Shown one piece after another: positions 1 to 9,853 of a stretch of 64,000 nucleotides of DNA. The notes beneath the pieces are model-generated. The model did no database searches and was not told where the DNA came from. It saw nothing but the letters and a program-made list of their open reading frames with translations. Both the position numbers and the translations under genes were made by a program. Each line of letters opens with the position of its first letter. Position 1 is the stretch's first letter. Where the stretch lies: the NCBI RefSeq assembly GCF_000315915.1, contig NC_020193.1, positions 124,001 through 188,000 on the forward strand, given 5' to 3'. The stretch comes from Henningerozyma blattae CBS 6284. Lineage: Eukaryota > Ascomycota > Saccharomycetes > Saccharomycetales > Saccharomycetaceae.

Positions 1-483
1 TAAAATACTTTTATAACTTATTGGTGGATTTTAAAAACTGTATAACTTGGAATTGGGTATTTGGTTCTCTTAAAATTCATTTTCAAAAGAAGCTTTTAAA
101 CCGTATTAAATTTAACTTAAAGTGAAAGCTTATTTTTTTTATTGCTTAATTTGATTGCGCGCTTTGAAAAACTAGCGTAAACTCAAATATGTTTTGAGTA
201 AATTATAATAATAATATCAAACCTCCAAACATTCTCAGATCAATTTATCCTTGATCGTGATATTTAATCAAAAACAGAAAAAAAATTTCTTCCAAGATAT
301 ATTAAGAAAAAAACAAAAAACAAAAAACAAAAAAAACCATTGGCATTTTGTAAAAGGTAAAGATTACCACCAGCCAACCTACCCTTTTGAATCTTTCTGT
401 AATTAACCTTATTTTTTTTAATAATTAAAAAAAAAACTAATCGTTTATTTTATAGTACGGCTAAGTTATTGTAGCAAACAATT
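1..483. other. Upstream flank of FOL3, no gene seen
   Basis: AT-rich spacer with several poly-A runs (about 270-345) and a poly-T/poly-A stretch just before the FOL3 start. It presumably holds the FOL3 promoter and 5' UTR. I see no tRNA, ORF of note or specific site that I can support. Confidence 0.6.
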
Positions 484-1776
484 ATGTCAATTATTTTAGG
501 TTTAACACGAGTAACAAAATTACTTAGCTTTATTGGTAATCCTGAAACACATCTACAAGTTATTCATATTGCTGGAACCAATGGTAAAGGATCCGTTTGC
601 TCATACATATCATCTGTTCTACAGCAGATTCCAAACGCCAAAATTGGTAAATTCACTACTCCTCATCTAATACACGTTACAGATTCCATATCTGTAAACG
701 AAATTCCGATTTCTGATGGAACCTACAGAAGGCTTCGTAAAGAAGTAGAAAACATCAATAAGTTAAATAGCTTGGAATGTACAGAGTTCGAGATTATGAC
801 TTGTACAGCTCTAAAATATTTCCATAATATCAAATGTAAATGGTGTGTTATTGAAGTAGGCTTAGGAGGTAGACTTGATGCTACTAATGTTATTCCAGGT
901 GTAAATAAAAAGGCTTGTGGGATAACAAAAATTGGTCTAGACCATGAATCTTTTCTTGGAAATACCCTTCAGCAAATTGCATCAGAAAAGGCAGGTATTA
1001 TCACAAAGGGAGTTAAATTTGTGGCTATAGATGGTACAAATGCTAAAGAAGTATTAAAAGTAGTAGAAGATAGATGTAAAGAAATTAAAGATTGCGTATT
1101 GCAAATCACTGAAGCTAATGGGTCAAATTGGATTGCTGAGACACAATCATGGGGGACGGTAAATCTATCCCATTTACCATTAAATGGCCAATATCAAATA
1201 TTCAACTCAAGAGTAGCAGTCTCTATTCTTGATAATCTCCAACAACGATCATTGTTGAAGATATCTATCGATCAACTGTTATCTGGTTTCTCAAAAGTGG
1301 AATGGCCAGGAAGATTACAAGAATTTATTTATAAACACGACCTTGAAGAAGATAGTGTTTCTTTCTTAATGGATGGTGCACATAATGGGAGCGCAGCAAT
1401 TGAATTGTCTAATTTTCTAAAAACAAAATATGGCCCTTCTCAACCACTTACTTTTGTTTTAGCTGTTACTAATGGCAAAACTTTGCAACCCCTGCTAGAT
1501 CCATTATTATCAGCAAAAGATAACGTCGTTGTCACAGAATTTGAATCCGTTGATGGTATGCCATGGATAAAGGCTATGGATTCTACAGAATTGAAATCTA
1601 AGATTCAAGAATATACTAGCTCTATTTATATTGACGTATCAGTTCCAGAAGCTTTGAAGCATGCCTCAGAAATTTCTAAATTGAAAAATACTCCAATTGT
1701 TGTATGCGGATCTCTTTATTTATGTGGCCAAATTTTACGTTTACAAAATAACCAAACAGCAAAAAGTAACTTCTAA
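484..1776 (+). CDS. FOL3: Dihydrofolate synthetase (folylpolyglutamate synthase family)
   Basis: Joins glutamate to dihydropteroate in folate synthesis, using ATP. The 430-residue protein has the full length of the yeast enzyme (about 427). Visible motifs are the P-loop GTNGKGS at residues 31-37, VGLGGRLDATN at 125-135 and GLDHESFLGNT at 151-161, which are signatures of the Mur-ligase/folylpolyglutamate synthase family, and DGAHN near residue 295 in the C-terminal domain. The sequence resembles S. cerevisiae Fol3 more than its paralogue Rma1, especially in the N-terminal and SLYLCG C-terminal parts, although OCT1 downstream places the locus on the RMA1 side of the yeast map. The first in-frame ATG gives the family-typical N-terminus. 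Confidence 0.93.
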   Translation: MSIILGLTRVTKLLSFIGNPETHLQVIHIAGTNGKGSVCSYISSVLQQIPNAKIGKFTTPHLIHVTDSISVNEIPISDGTYRRLRKEVENINKLNSLECTEFEIMTCTALKYFHNIKCKWCVIEVGLGGRLDATNVIPGVNKKACGITKIGLDHESFLGNTLQQIASEKAGIITKGVKFVAIDGTNAKEVLKVVEDRCKEIKDCVLQITEANGSNWIAETQSWGTVNLSHLPLNGQYQIFNSRVAVSILDNLQQRSLLKISIDQLLSGFSKVEWPGRLQEFIYKHDLEEDSVSFLMDGAHNGSAAIELSNFLKTKYGPSQPLTFVLAVTNGKTLQPLLDPLLSAKDNVVVTEFESVDGMPWIKAMDSTELKSKIQEYTSSIYIDVSVPEALKHASEISKLKNTPIVVCGSLYLCGQILRLQNNQTAKSNF

Positions 1777-2246
1777 ATATATATAAGGTAAAGAGTGCGA
1801 TAACACTAATTTCTACTATAATTCCCATTATTTGCATGATATTTAATATATTTTTTATAGATTTTTATTCCCAATTTTTAATCCTTAATTTTATTTTATT
1901 GCATTTCCTAACAAGTAGTAACAATTAAACTGAATATATCAATAATTATATAATATAAGCGACCCTACTGGCTATATAAAATAGAATTAGTTATCATTTC
2001 AATAATTTTTTGTTTTGTTAATGTTAATTTTACTTAAGCTAAACCAGCAAGGAGTCGAACTGAGGATAAATATTTCCGATAGATTTCAATTATAAAAATT
2101 GTCTAATCCGTATTTAAGCAGTAACCAAATCATTTTAGCTGTCTAATGCAGGCATTTTTAATGAAAAGAATTTCATTCCTGGAGCATCCTTTCGCTTACT
2201 GAAACTATAAAGATTCTAATATATTTTTGTTTACTTAATTGTCTCT
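1777..2246. other. FOL3-MGR3 spacer
   Basis: A 470-base AT-rich spacer with the FOL3 3' end and the MGR3 promoter. S. cerevisiae has YMR114C at this place; no trace of it is seen. The decamer TTCGCTTACT at 2191-2200 recurs upstream of OCT1. A B-box-like string near 2053-2060 (minus strand) does not fold into a tRNA. Confidence 0.5.
2191..2200 (+). promoter_or_regulatory. Decamer TTCGCTTACT shared with the OCT1 promoter
   Basis: Exact ten-base match to 4141-4150. This copy lies about 47 bases before the MGR3 start and the other about 122 bases before the OCT1 start. Both genes encode mitochondrial proteins. No factor is assigned, and the match may be chance. Confidence 0.25.
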
Positions 2247-3728
2247 ATGCTCAATTTTATTGGGAAGGTATCTTCAAAGAGAATACCGGTTGGGTTAACG
2301 AGCTCTTTTAGAAATTGCAATGGAACGAATCTATTGATGAGATGTCACATACATAAATCTTCCAACATTTTAAACGTAAATTCCTCACATATCCCACTTA
2401 GTTTTTCAGGCACCACAACTAACTTTCAACAACGTCGAAAACATTCTTTAAAATATTATTTTGGTGTGGGTGCTTTAGTCGGCCTATGCTATGGTATTTG
2501 GGAATTTACAAACACACCATCATCACCTTTTCCAACAGAAGTAGCTGACAAACTAAAAGATGCATTATGGGCAGAGAGTGAAAAAGAAAATTTTAATTCT
2601 CGTAAGGCGCTGAAGTTTTATATCAATGCATTGGAACAATGTAACATTTCAAATATGGATAATTTATCAGATGAATATACCAGTATCGAATTGAAAATCG
2701 CTGAATTATACCAAAAACTTGGTCAATTTGAAGAAGCGAATGACATGTATTTAGAATTATTAGCTAGATACTTTTCAGCCTTAAGTACTACAGACCTTGT
2801 TGAAGAGGATCGTAGAGGTACATTGATACGAAGAGATTTACGTGTGCTAATCAAATCATTAGAGACAAATAAAGACTTAAGTCTTGGTAGACGTAACCTA
2901 TTAGCTCATTTACTATTGGCTCAAGAGGAAGTGTTAAGCAAATCACCTGAATTAAAGAACTTTTTTGAAAAAAGAAAGCAAAAGACTATCGATATATTTA
3001 ACGGTAAATCAACAAAGGAGCCATTTGAATTTAAAACATACGTAAATGAAGAAAATATTAAAGTTAATGAGGATGGCTATATGACTCTCAATATGAACCA
3101 TAATAGTTCTGCTTGGGAACCATTTAAAGAGGAGTTTTTTACTGCAAGAGATTTGTATACAGCATATTGCTTATCTGCAAAGGACATCACTGCAGCTCTT
3201 GGATGCAAAATGACTACTGTGGAATGGATGGTTATGGCTGATATGCCTCCTTCACAAATTCTTCTTTCACAAGCAAATTTAGGATCTTTATTATATCTTC
3301 AAGCAGAGAAATTTGCAGCTGAGGCAGATGAACTTCAATCGAAGTTAAATGAGGCAACTATTGGAAATGATGAATCGAGAGAGCTGGCTATTGATTTACG
3401 TACCATTTCTTCCAATAAAGAAAGATCTTTAAAGATGGCTAGCCAATGTTATGAAAGTGTTATAGATTTTGCTAAGAAAAATAAGAAGCTGCGATTTAAG
3501 ATTAAAGAAGAACTAGACCCATCGGCCTCCCAGGCAATTGCATTATCTACATATGGAATTGGCGTATTGAGCATACAAAACGGATCGTTTGCTAAAGCTG
3601 AAAACCTTTTAAAGGAGGCTATCTCACTAGCTAATGATACTGGTTTTGTTGAATTATTAAGTGAAGCAAGCTTAGAATTAGATAAATTAACAGACCGTAA
3701 GGCTAAATTTTCTAACCTATCGAAATAA
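2247..3728 (+). CDS. MGR3: Mitochondrial i-AAA protease adaptor, TPR protein
   Basis: Mgr3 is an inner-membrane partner of the Yme1 i-AAA protease, delivering unfolded substrates together with Mgr1. The 493-residue protein has a basic Ser/Asn-rich presequence-like N-terminus, one membrane segment at about residues 70-87, then a TPR-type helical region. The middle (IELKIAELYQKLGQ, LLAQEEVLSKSPELK, SSAWEPFKEEFFTARDLYTA) and the C-terminal helices match S. cerevisiae Mgr3 closely. The paralogue YKL133C is a less likely identity, but by position next to OCT1 the two cannot be fully separated. It lies downstream of FOL3 in the same orientation, as on S. cerevisiae chromosome XIII. Confidence 0.9.
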   Translation: MLNFIGKVSSKRIPVGLTSSFRNCNGTNLLMRCHIHKSSNILNVNSSHIPLSFSGTTTNFQQRRKHSLKYYFGVGALVGLCYGIWEFTNTPSSPFPTEVADKLKDALWAESEKENFNSRKALKFYINALEQCNISNMDNLSDEYTSIELKIAELYQKLGQFEEANDMYLELLARYFSALSTTDLVEEDRRGTLIRRDLRVLIKSLETNKDLSLGRRNLLAHLLLAQEEVLSKSPELKNFFEKRKQKTIDIFNGKSTKEPFEFKTYVNEENIKVNEDGYMTLNMNHNSSAWEPFKEEFFTARDLYTAYCLSAKDITAALGCKMTTVEWMVMADMPPSQILLSQANLGSLLYLQAEKFAAEADELQSKLNEATIGNDESRELAIDLRTISSNKERSLKMASQCYESVIDFAKKNKKLRFKIKEELDPSASQAIALSTYGIGVLSIQNGSFAKAENLLKEAISLANDTGFVELLSEASLELDKLTDRKAKFSNLSK

Positions 3729-4271
3729 TCCAAATTCTAATTGCTTGTTTTTGTTTTACGATTTATGTATATATGTACCATTATTTATCGCTTTAAACTG
3801 ATCTATTTTTCTTAAATGTAGTAATATTGATATGCATTTTAATAACAATTTTCATAGTTTATATATATATATTTATATGATATTCCTTTTATTGCTCTAC
3901 AATTGCTTTCTTTTACAATGCAATTACTAAATTAGGGAAATTTACTTAATAATTCTCTTATATTCTGGCGAAGTATCCTAAGTCTTTATAATATTTGAAA
4001 AATAAATAGCTGTATCACTTGAATCAACATCTCCAAAGTATTTCAAATTTCTTTCTTGGATTTTAATTCTATTGTTTCAAATTCAATTAGAAAATATTTT
4101 AGAGTTTCCTAACAGCATCTCATCATGCTTGGCCGGAACATTCGCTTACTCGCAACTTTAAAATATACACCTAAATCAAGCTTGAAATAAAGACTAATCT
4201 CATCACACCCATTAAAATAAAGCAGCCTCTATACCAAATAACACTCATACCATTAAATACGATCTTTAATA
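3729..4271. other. MGR3-OCT1 spacer
   Basis: A 543-base AT-rich spacer holding the MGR3 3' end and OCT1 promoter, with an alternating TA tract near 3857-3880. The copy of TTCGCTTACT at 4141-4150 is the only element worth noting. Confidence 0.5.
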
Positions 4272-6593
4272 ATGAGAGGCTCAATAGCCTTGAAGAAGAT
4301 ACTTAATGATTCAACGTCATTATATTTCCAAAGATTTTTCAAAACTAGCCCAGTCAGGAATATTACAAGATCTAATCCATTAGTTTCCAAAGATCTGAAA
4401 AAACAAGATTTACAAAAATTGTTTGATGATCCAAAATATTTTAACTCTATAAATAACACAGGACTTAATTCTAATACGTCGGAAAGTACTGGAAACATAA
4501 TATCCACTGGTTTGTTCAAAAATCCTTTTTTGACTTCTCCTAAGGGTCTAAAAGAATTTACTCATTACTCATTATTAAATGCCTCTAATATTCTTCAACA
4601 ATTAAAGAATGATGATACTTTTAATGGATTAGCCAATTACATTATCAGACTTGATCAATTAAGTGATACACTGTGCAGAGTTATTGATCTATGTGAGTTT
4701 ATTCGATCGTGCCATCCAGAGAAATCATTTGTTCAAGCTGCGCAAGAGTGCCACGAACATATGTATGCATTTATGAATACATTGAATACAGATATTGCAT
4801 TGTGCGATAGACTAAGAACTGTTTTGGATAATAAGGAAGTTTTGAAAAGATTGACAGATGAAGAAATTAAAGTAGGAAAGTTATTATTAGAAGATTTTGA
4901 AAAATCTGGTATTCAAATGAGTCCAGAAATTAGAGATAGATTTATTTCATTATCGCAAGATATAAGTCTAGCTGGCCAAGATTTTTTAAATAATACCTCT
5001 TATACAGAAAAAGATTATATAAAAATAAAATGTGACGAGTTCGATAAAGCTTGTGATTATCCAGCTTTAAAATATAAACTCTCAAAGGATCTTTCCGGGA
5101 AGTATTATAAGATACCAACCTATGGAAAAATACCGTATACAGCACTTCTGAAATGCAAAGATGAAGAATTACGAAAGAAATTATGGGTTGCCTTTCACAG
5201 CTGCTCAAATAAACAAATTGAGAGACTGACTAAAATTATCAAGCATAGAATTGAACTAGCTAAATTGCTGAGTAAATCTAGTTACTCAGAATATACGTTA
5301 GAAGGTAAGATGGCAAAGGGTCCCAAAGAAGTGAATAATTTTCTGAATGCTCTTCTAAAATCTATACTCCCTGAAGTTACTAAAGAACTGGAACCTATAT
5401 CTAATAAGAAGTGCCTTAGCGAAGGATTCTCTCTTGAAACAAGTGAACAGTCAATTTTAAACAACATTAAGCCCTGGGATCGTGATTATTATAATCCAAT
5501 ACAAGCAACTAGTGAAGGTGCATATCAAATGCTCATTATGGAATACTTCACTTTAGGCAACATCATACATGGACTTTCAAACTTATTTAATAGCATATAT
5601 GGAATAAGATTTGAACCTGGCAAAATTGAGGATGGCGAAACCTGGTCAAAAGATGTTAGAAAACTCAATGTCATTTCTGAAGATGAAGGGTTAATCGGAG
5701 TCATTTACTGTGATTTATTTGAAAGAGAAGGTAAATCTGAAAGTCCTTCTCACTATACAATATGCTGCTCGAGGGAAATATATTCTGAGGAACATGACCT
5801 ATCTACTATTCAAACAGGTGTAAATAATAAAACTGGAAAGAACTTCCAGTTACCTATCGTCTCCTTAGTTTGTAATTTCCAAGTTACTAATGCTAAAGAA
5901 TCTAGACGTATTTGTTTTCTACAACATCATGAAATTGAAACATTGTTTCATGAGATGGGCCATGCGATGCATTCAATGCTAGGAAGAACAAGATTTCAAA
6001 CTATAAGCGGTACAAGATGTGTTTCTGACTTTGTAGAAATTCCAAGTATTTTAATGGAATTTTTTGCCAATAATCCTAAAGTGTTGATTGATATATCAAG
6101 GCATTATGACAGTGGTGAGAGTATAGATATCGAAGTCTTGAATAAGTACCTAGAAAATACTAAACAATTTAAAGCATGTGAAACATATTCGCAAGGTAAA
6201 ATGGCTTTGCTAGATCAACGTTTACATGCTGAAAATGCAAATTCTCTAGATAATATAGATGTGGTTGAAATATATCATAACTTAGAGAAAGAACTATCAG
6301 TTCTCCCTGATACTGAAAGTAACTGGTGCGGACGATTTGGTCATTTATATGGGTATGGTGCTTTGTATTATTGCTATTTATTTGATAGAGCAATTGCGAC
6401 GAAGATTTGGGAATCGTTATTCCAAAATGATCCATTTAGTAGAAAGGGAGGAAATATATTTAAAGAACAATTACTAAAATGGGGTGGATCTAAAGATCCT
6501 TGGAAGTGTGTAGCAGATGTATTGGGTGAGCCTAAATTACAATTTGGTGGCCCTGAAGCGATGGAATATATTGGTAATTCTTCTAAATTGTAA
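4272..6593 (+). CDS. OCT1: Mitochondrial intermediate peptidase
   Basis: Oct1 is the matrix metallopeptidase that removes an octapeptide from imported precursors after the processing peptidase has cut. The 773-residue protein is full length for the family. It starts with a basic, Ser/Thr-rich presequence. The M3 (thimet oligopeptidase) zinc site HEMGH is at residues 560-564 with the third ligand Glu at 589 in DFVEIPS. The following FGHLYGYGALYYCYLFDR block is typical of the family. OCT1 adjoins YKL133C and RMA1 on S. cerevisiae chromosome XI, so this three-gene group is conserved. No damage is seen. Confidence 0.95.
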   Translation: MRGSIALKKILNDSTSLYFQRFFKTSPVRNITRSNPLVSKDLKKQDLQKLFDDPKYFNSINNTGLNSNTSESTGNIISTGLFKNPFLTSPKGLKEFTHYSLLNASNILQQLKNDDTFNGLANYIIRLDQLSDTLCRVIDLCEFIRSCHPEKSFVQAAQECHEHMYAFMNTLNTDIALCDRLRTVLDNKEVLKRLTDEEIKVGKLLLEDFEKSGIQMSPEIRDRFISLSQDISLAGQDFLNNTSYTEKDYIKIKCDEFDKACDYPALKYKLSKDLSGKYYKIPTYGKIPYTALLKCKDEELRKKLWVAFHSCSNKQIERLTKIIKHRIELAKLLSKSSYSEYTLEGKMAKGPKEVNNFLNALLKSILPEVTKELEPISNKKCLSEGFSLETSEQSILNNIKPWDRDYYNPIQATSEGAYQMLIMEYFTLGNIIHGLSNLFNSIYGIRFEPGKIEDGETWSKDVRKLNVISEDEGLIGVIYCDLFEREGKSESPSHYTICCSREIYSEEHDLSTIQTGVNNKTGKNFQLPIVSLVCNFQVTNAKESRRICFLQHHEIETLFHEMGHAMHSMLGRTRFQTISGTRCVSDFVEIPSILMEFFANNPKVLIDISRHYDSGESIDIEVLNKYLENTKQFKACETYSQGKMALLDQRLHAENANSLDNIDVVEIYHNLEKELSVLPDTESNWCGRFGHLYGYGALYYCYLFDRAIATKIWESLFQNDPFSRKGGNIFKEQLLKWGGSKDPWKCVADVLGEPKLQFGGPEAMEYIGNSSKL

Positions 6594-6965
6594 ATGATTA
6601 TCAAACATTTTGTAAATAGATAGAATATATTCTTGAACTCAATAACAAGAGTTATTTTAGAATTGTATTATATAAACCTCGTTGTTGTAGTTTTATGATT
6701 AAAAAAATGTATGTTAACTAGTTATACAAATACGAGCAGCACAATAATGTTATTTGTAATGAACTATTTTTTAAAAATATATATACACCTATATAGCGAG
6801 ATTTTAAGACGGTTTTAAAAATCATTGTTTAAAATACAGATGAACAGATAATTATGATATAAAGATTATTTAAAGTTCATACTACAATAATGAAGAATAT
6901 CAATCGTAATAAACAAAGTTATAAAATGAAACAAAAAAATAGCTATAACTACGAACAATAATGAC
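6594..6965. other. OCT1-THP3 spacer, probable rearrangement boundary
   Basis: A 372-base AT-rich spacer. Genes on its left belong to the chromosome XI/XIII group and those on its right to the X/XVI group of S. cerevisiae, so a breakpoint lies here or nearby. No repeat or tRNA marks it. Confidence 0.4.
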
Positions 6966-7883
6966 ATGAAGTTGGATAATGATGAAGAAAGAAGAAAAAA
7001 ACGTCTAGCCAGATTTGCCGTAAATACTGACACTAGAAAAGCTACGGATAAGATAAGAACAAACAAGACAGATTCAATTATTGTTGGATGTTTTCAAACA
7101 ATAAGCAAACCATATATGCGCTTAACATCAGAGCCTAATCCAGAATTTATTCGTCCAATTCATATACTTAAAAAAGCTTATGAAACGTTTTTAAATGAAA
7201 AAATCAATAAAGAAATAGAATACAGTAGATTCATTAGTGAATTTAAAAGTATACGACAAGATTTAACAATTCAAAGGATAAGGGATGAATTCACCGTTAA
7301 AGTATATGAAAGTAATATTGAAATTAGTATAGAGAATGAAGATTTTAATGAATTTAATCAATGTATTACTCAATTGATACCATTATATTCTGAAGTCAAG
7401 GAACAAGCAGAAAACGATAAAAGATTGCAATTTATAAAGTACAACATGATCAGATTGATATTTTTAAAAGAATGGGATTCTCTAATCGAGATGTTTATCA
7501 GATATAAGTTAAATCAGAATGAAAAACAAATTATGCTAGAATGGGAGTTATTTGACGCCAAAATTGTGGGCGATTATTATAAATTAGCTCAAACGATTGA
7601 ATCGATTTCAGAAAAGAATATGCTAATGGGGAAACTTTTAGAATATTATTTGAAAAATGAAAGAAATAATATTATTCGTGTATTAATTTTGAGCTATAAT
7701 CAATTAAATTTCGAGATGTTAAAGGAAAAATTATATTTCAATAATATTGAAAACTTGGGTAAATATTTAATTGAAAATAAAAAATATCAGGAGTTTATTG
7801 AAAAGAAAGTTTTAGAGAATGGTAAAGAATTACAAATTTTAAATAGCAGAAAAATTCGACTTCAAAATTCAGATAACTTCTAA
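6966..7883 (+). CDS. THP3: SAC3/GANP-domain protein, THP3-like
   Basis: Thp3 works with Csn12 in transcription elongation and mRNA maturation. The 305-residue protein begins with a basic stretch (residues 8-20), then has the block GCFQTISKPYMRLTSEPNP and RPIHILKKAYE, the conserved FKSIRQDLTIQRIRDEFTV segment and NEFNQCITQLIPLY, which are hallmarks of the SAC3/GANP/LENG8 domain. S. cerevisiae Thp3 is about 470 residues, so this form lacks most of the N-terminal low-complexity extension, while the domain itself looks complete. THP3 lies near SFC1 in the inferred ancestral order, in agreement with the neighbours here. Its usual partner Csn12 is encoded at 32134-33375. Confidence 0.82.
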   Translation: MKLDNDEERRKKRLARFAVNTDTRKATDKIRTNKTDSIIVGCFQTISKPYMRLTSEPNPEFIRPIHILKKAYETFLNEKINKEIEYSRFISEFKSIRQDLTIQRIRDEFTVKVYESNIEISIENEDFNEFNQCITQLIPLYSEVKEQAENDKRLQFIKYNMIRLIFLKEWDSLIEMFIRYKLNQNEKQIMLEWELFDAKIVGDYYKLAQTIESISEKNMLMGKLLEYYLKNERNNIIRVLILSYNQLNFEMLKEKLYFNNIENLGKYLIENKKYQEFIEKKVLENGKELQILNSRKIRLQNSDNF

Positions 7884-8269
7884 ATTTCTAATAGAAAATT
7901 AAGGGGCTATGTTATTAAATAGAATATTAAAAATACAAGATAGCAAGTTGAATGCTATGAAGAATATAAAATAAGATAAATAATTACGTAAAGGTAAAGA
8001 CAAAAAAAAAAAAGAAATAAGAGTTAGTTGATCTAAAAAAAGTTCAAAATAATTCAGTTTGTATAAAAGAACAGAAAAAAGTCGGAGGTATATTTATATG
8101 AAAGGAGAAAAAAATATGCAAATAAATGTTCATTAGATTGTTGTAAGGAAATGAAAAAAAAAATAAGGACAAATACAAAAGAAAAATGTGAATAGTGAGA
8201 AAAAAAGAAAATTAAGTAAAGAATTAGTAAATAATTAGAATATTAGTAGAGTAAAATTGTTGGTCTTGT

Positions 8270-8301
<32 letters not shown>

Positions 8302-8311
8302 TCTTGCTTTC
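7884..8311. other. THP3 / BEM1-like convergent spacer
   Basis: A 428-base spacer between two 3' ends, strongly A-rich on the plus strand. It contains the ATT microsatellite at its right edge and nothing else that can be supported. Confidence 0.5.
8271..8302. repeat. ATT trinucleotide microsatellite
   Basis: About ten consecutive ATT/TAT units immediately after the stop codon of the minus-strand BEM1-like gene. It lies in that gene's 3' UTR. Confidence 0.9.
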
Positions 8312-9853
8312 TTATTGATTTTCAATAATAGTCAAGACCAATCTTGATTGGGAAGAAGTATCTTGAGATAATTTCAACAAAATATCATTATAAATGGATT
8401 CATTAGTTAATTCTATGATATACCAATTGAAAATCTTGGAAATTATATTAAAATTATTCATGGTTAATGAAGAATAATTCAAATTTGAATTTGAAGAAGA
8501 ATTATTAATCTTTTTAATGATTATTTGTTTCAACTTATTTAAAGTGTCAACCTCTGTGAAAGTTGATTTCACAATATAACAATCATTTTTAAAATGGATT
8601 TTAATTTTAATAGAATTTTCATTCCATGAACAAGATCTTGAATAAGTAGAGCAAGATGATGAAGAAGAAGAAGAAGATCTTGTAGTTGGTGAGAATGATC
8701 CCTTTGGAGTCAATGGGGATGAATTCAAGTTTTGTAATTCCGAAAGCTTTACAATCTTACCATGGAATAACCAATGAATGAACGTAGCGGTTATAGTTGT
8801 ATCATTTGTAGTTTTAATTAAAGAAATAATAGATTGCAAATAATTATTGAAAAGATTTATACGTTCATCATTTTCAGATAGTTTTTCCGCGTTAGGGTTA
8901 TTAATTCCGGTAATTTTCCCAGATGTAGGATTTTGTCCGTGAATTATTCCCGATGAAGAGGGTCCGGTATTTGAATTTATAGTAGCAATAGTAGTCGTTG
9001 GTGGTGGTAGATTGGGAATGGATTGTTTTAAATTTGTTTGTAAAAGATAAACGTGTAAATTGTAGAAATTCGAATAGAATAAAGTAGAAAGTGTAAAAGA
9101 GGAAGAAGAAGTTGTGGTAGAATTTGCGTAAATTAGCTTCAATACGTATTGTAATCTATTTTTATTAGTATTATTATTAATAGAAATGATTCTACAATCT
9201 GATAATTCATTTAAATTTGAAACCATGGGGGTTGAATTTGAATTTAAACTTGAATTAGGGGAATGTGACGATGATGAGGCAGATACACTTTTTGATCTCT
9301 TGGAGTTTGCTATATCAAAACTCTTGGAGTTTAATGATAAGGGAGAAGCTGGAGGTGTTATGGAAAACCCTGCATGTGAACTGTTAGTGGGAACATGAGA
9401 AGATTGAGCTGTGATACCTTCCAAAAGTGTTGTGGTTGCTGGGATGGTAGCAATATTATTTGTAGTGTTATTAATTGCAGATTCAGCTAAATATTTTAAT
9501 GGGATTAAACCTTGACCCAATCTATTTATTAATTTCACATATGCCAAATCGTTTGATTCCATCGAGATCAATTGAACTAAATCATCTGCATTTGCTTTCA
9601 AATGAGGTAAATCAAAAGTATTTGAATCCTGATATTTTTGAATATCATGGAAAGTGGGATTATAATTTCTTATTAAGTTGTAATATTTATTTTTATGATT
9701 CAATCTTCTATTATTTATTATATTTGAATTTGAATTATCTAGATGGAAATGAGGACGGTGAGGGTTATAATTATCGAACTTCCTCTTTACCGGTAGCGAG
9801 ATGGACCTTGAGATAGGGTTGGATATATTGAGTTTGCTACTATTGCCTGGCAT
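8312..9853 (-). CDS. Divergent BEM1-like scaffold protein (PX and PB1 remnants)
   Basis: Bem1 is the Cdc42-Cdc24-Ste20 polarity scaffold (SH3-SH3-PX-PB1). This 513-residue Ser/Asn-rich protein has a degenerate SH3-2-like segment at about residues 82-123 (ADDL, then NRLGQGLIPLKYL, compare GRLGGPGLVPVGFV in Bem1), a PX-like region at about 215-365 (FYSNFYNLHVYLLQ and IPNLPPP) and a C-terminal PB1-like domain at about 413-510 starting IKIKIHFKND, with the basic residues of the Bem1-type PB1. The first SH3 is missing and the linkers are poly-Ser/Asn. The ATG at 9853 is used; an upstream non-ATG extension is ignored. True BEM1 is far more conserved, so this is probably a fast-evolving paralogue. 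The reading frame is intact. Identity is inferred from short blocks only. Confidence 0.6.
   Translation of the reverse strand: MPGNSSKLNISNPISRSISLPVKRKFDNYNPHRPHFHLDNSNSNIINNRRLNHKNKYYNLIRNYNPTFHDIQKYQDSNTFDLPHLKANADDLVQLISMESNDLAYVKLINRLGQGLIPLKYLAESAINNTTNNIATIPATTTLLEGITAQSSHVPTNSSHAGFSITPPASPLSLNSKSFDIANSKRSKSVSASSSSHSPNSSLNSNSTPMVSNLNELSDCRIISINNNTNKNRLQYVLKLIYANSTTTSSSSFTLSTLFYSNFYNLHVYLLQTNLKQSIPNLPPPTTTIATINSNTGPSSSGIIHGQNPTSGKITGINNPNAEKLSENDERINLFNNYLQSIISLIKTTNDTTITATFIHWLFHGKIVKLSELQNLNSSPLTPKGSFSPTTRSSSSSSSSCSTYSRSCSWNENSIKIKIHFKNDCYIVKSTFTEVDTLNKLKQIIIKKINNSSSNSNLNYSSLTMNNFNIISKIFNWYIIELTNESIYNDILLKLSQDTSSQSRLVLTIIENQ

Noticed and set aside
2041..2075. B-box-like GTTCGACTCC on the minus strand, possible tRNA
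   Set aside because: The flanking bases do not pair into a T-stem and no acceptor, D or anticodon arms can be drawn.
8312..9853. Identity as the canonical BEM1 gene
   Set aside because: Canonical Bem1 SH3 domains are strongly conserved in yeasts; here SH3-1 is missing and the rest is divergent, so a paralogue is more likely.
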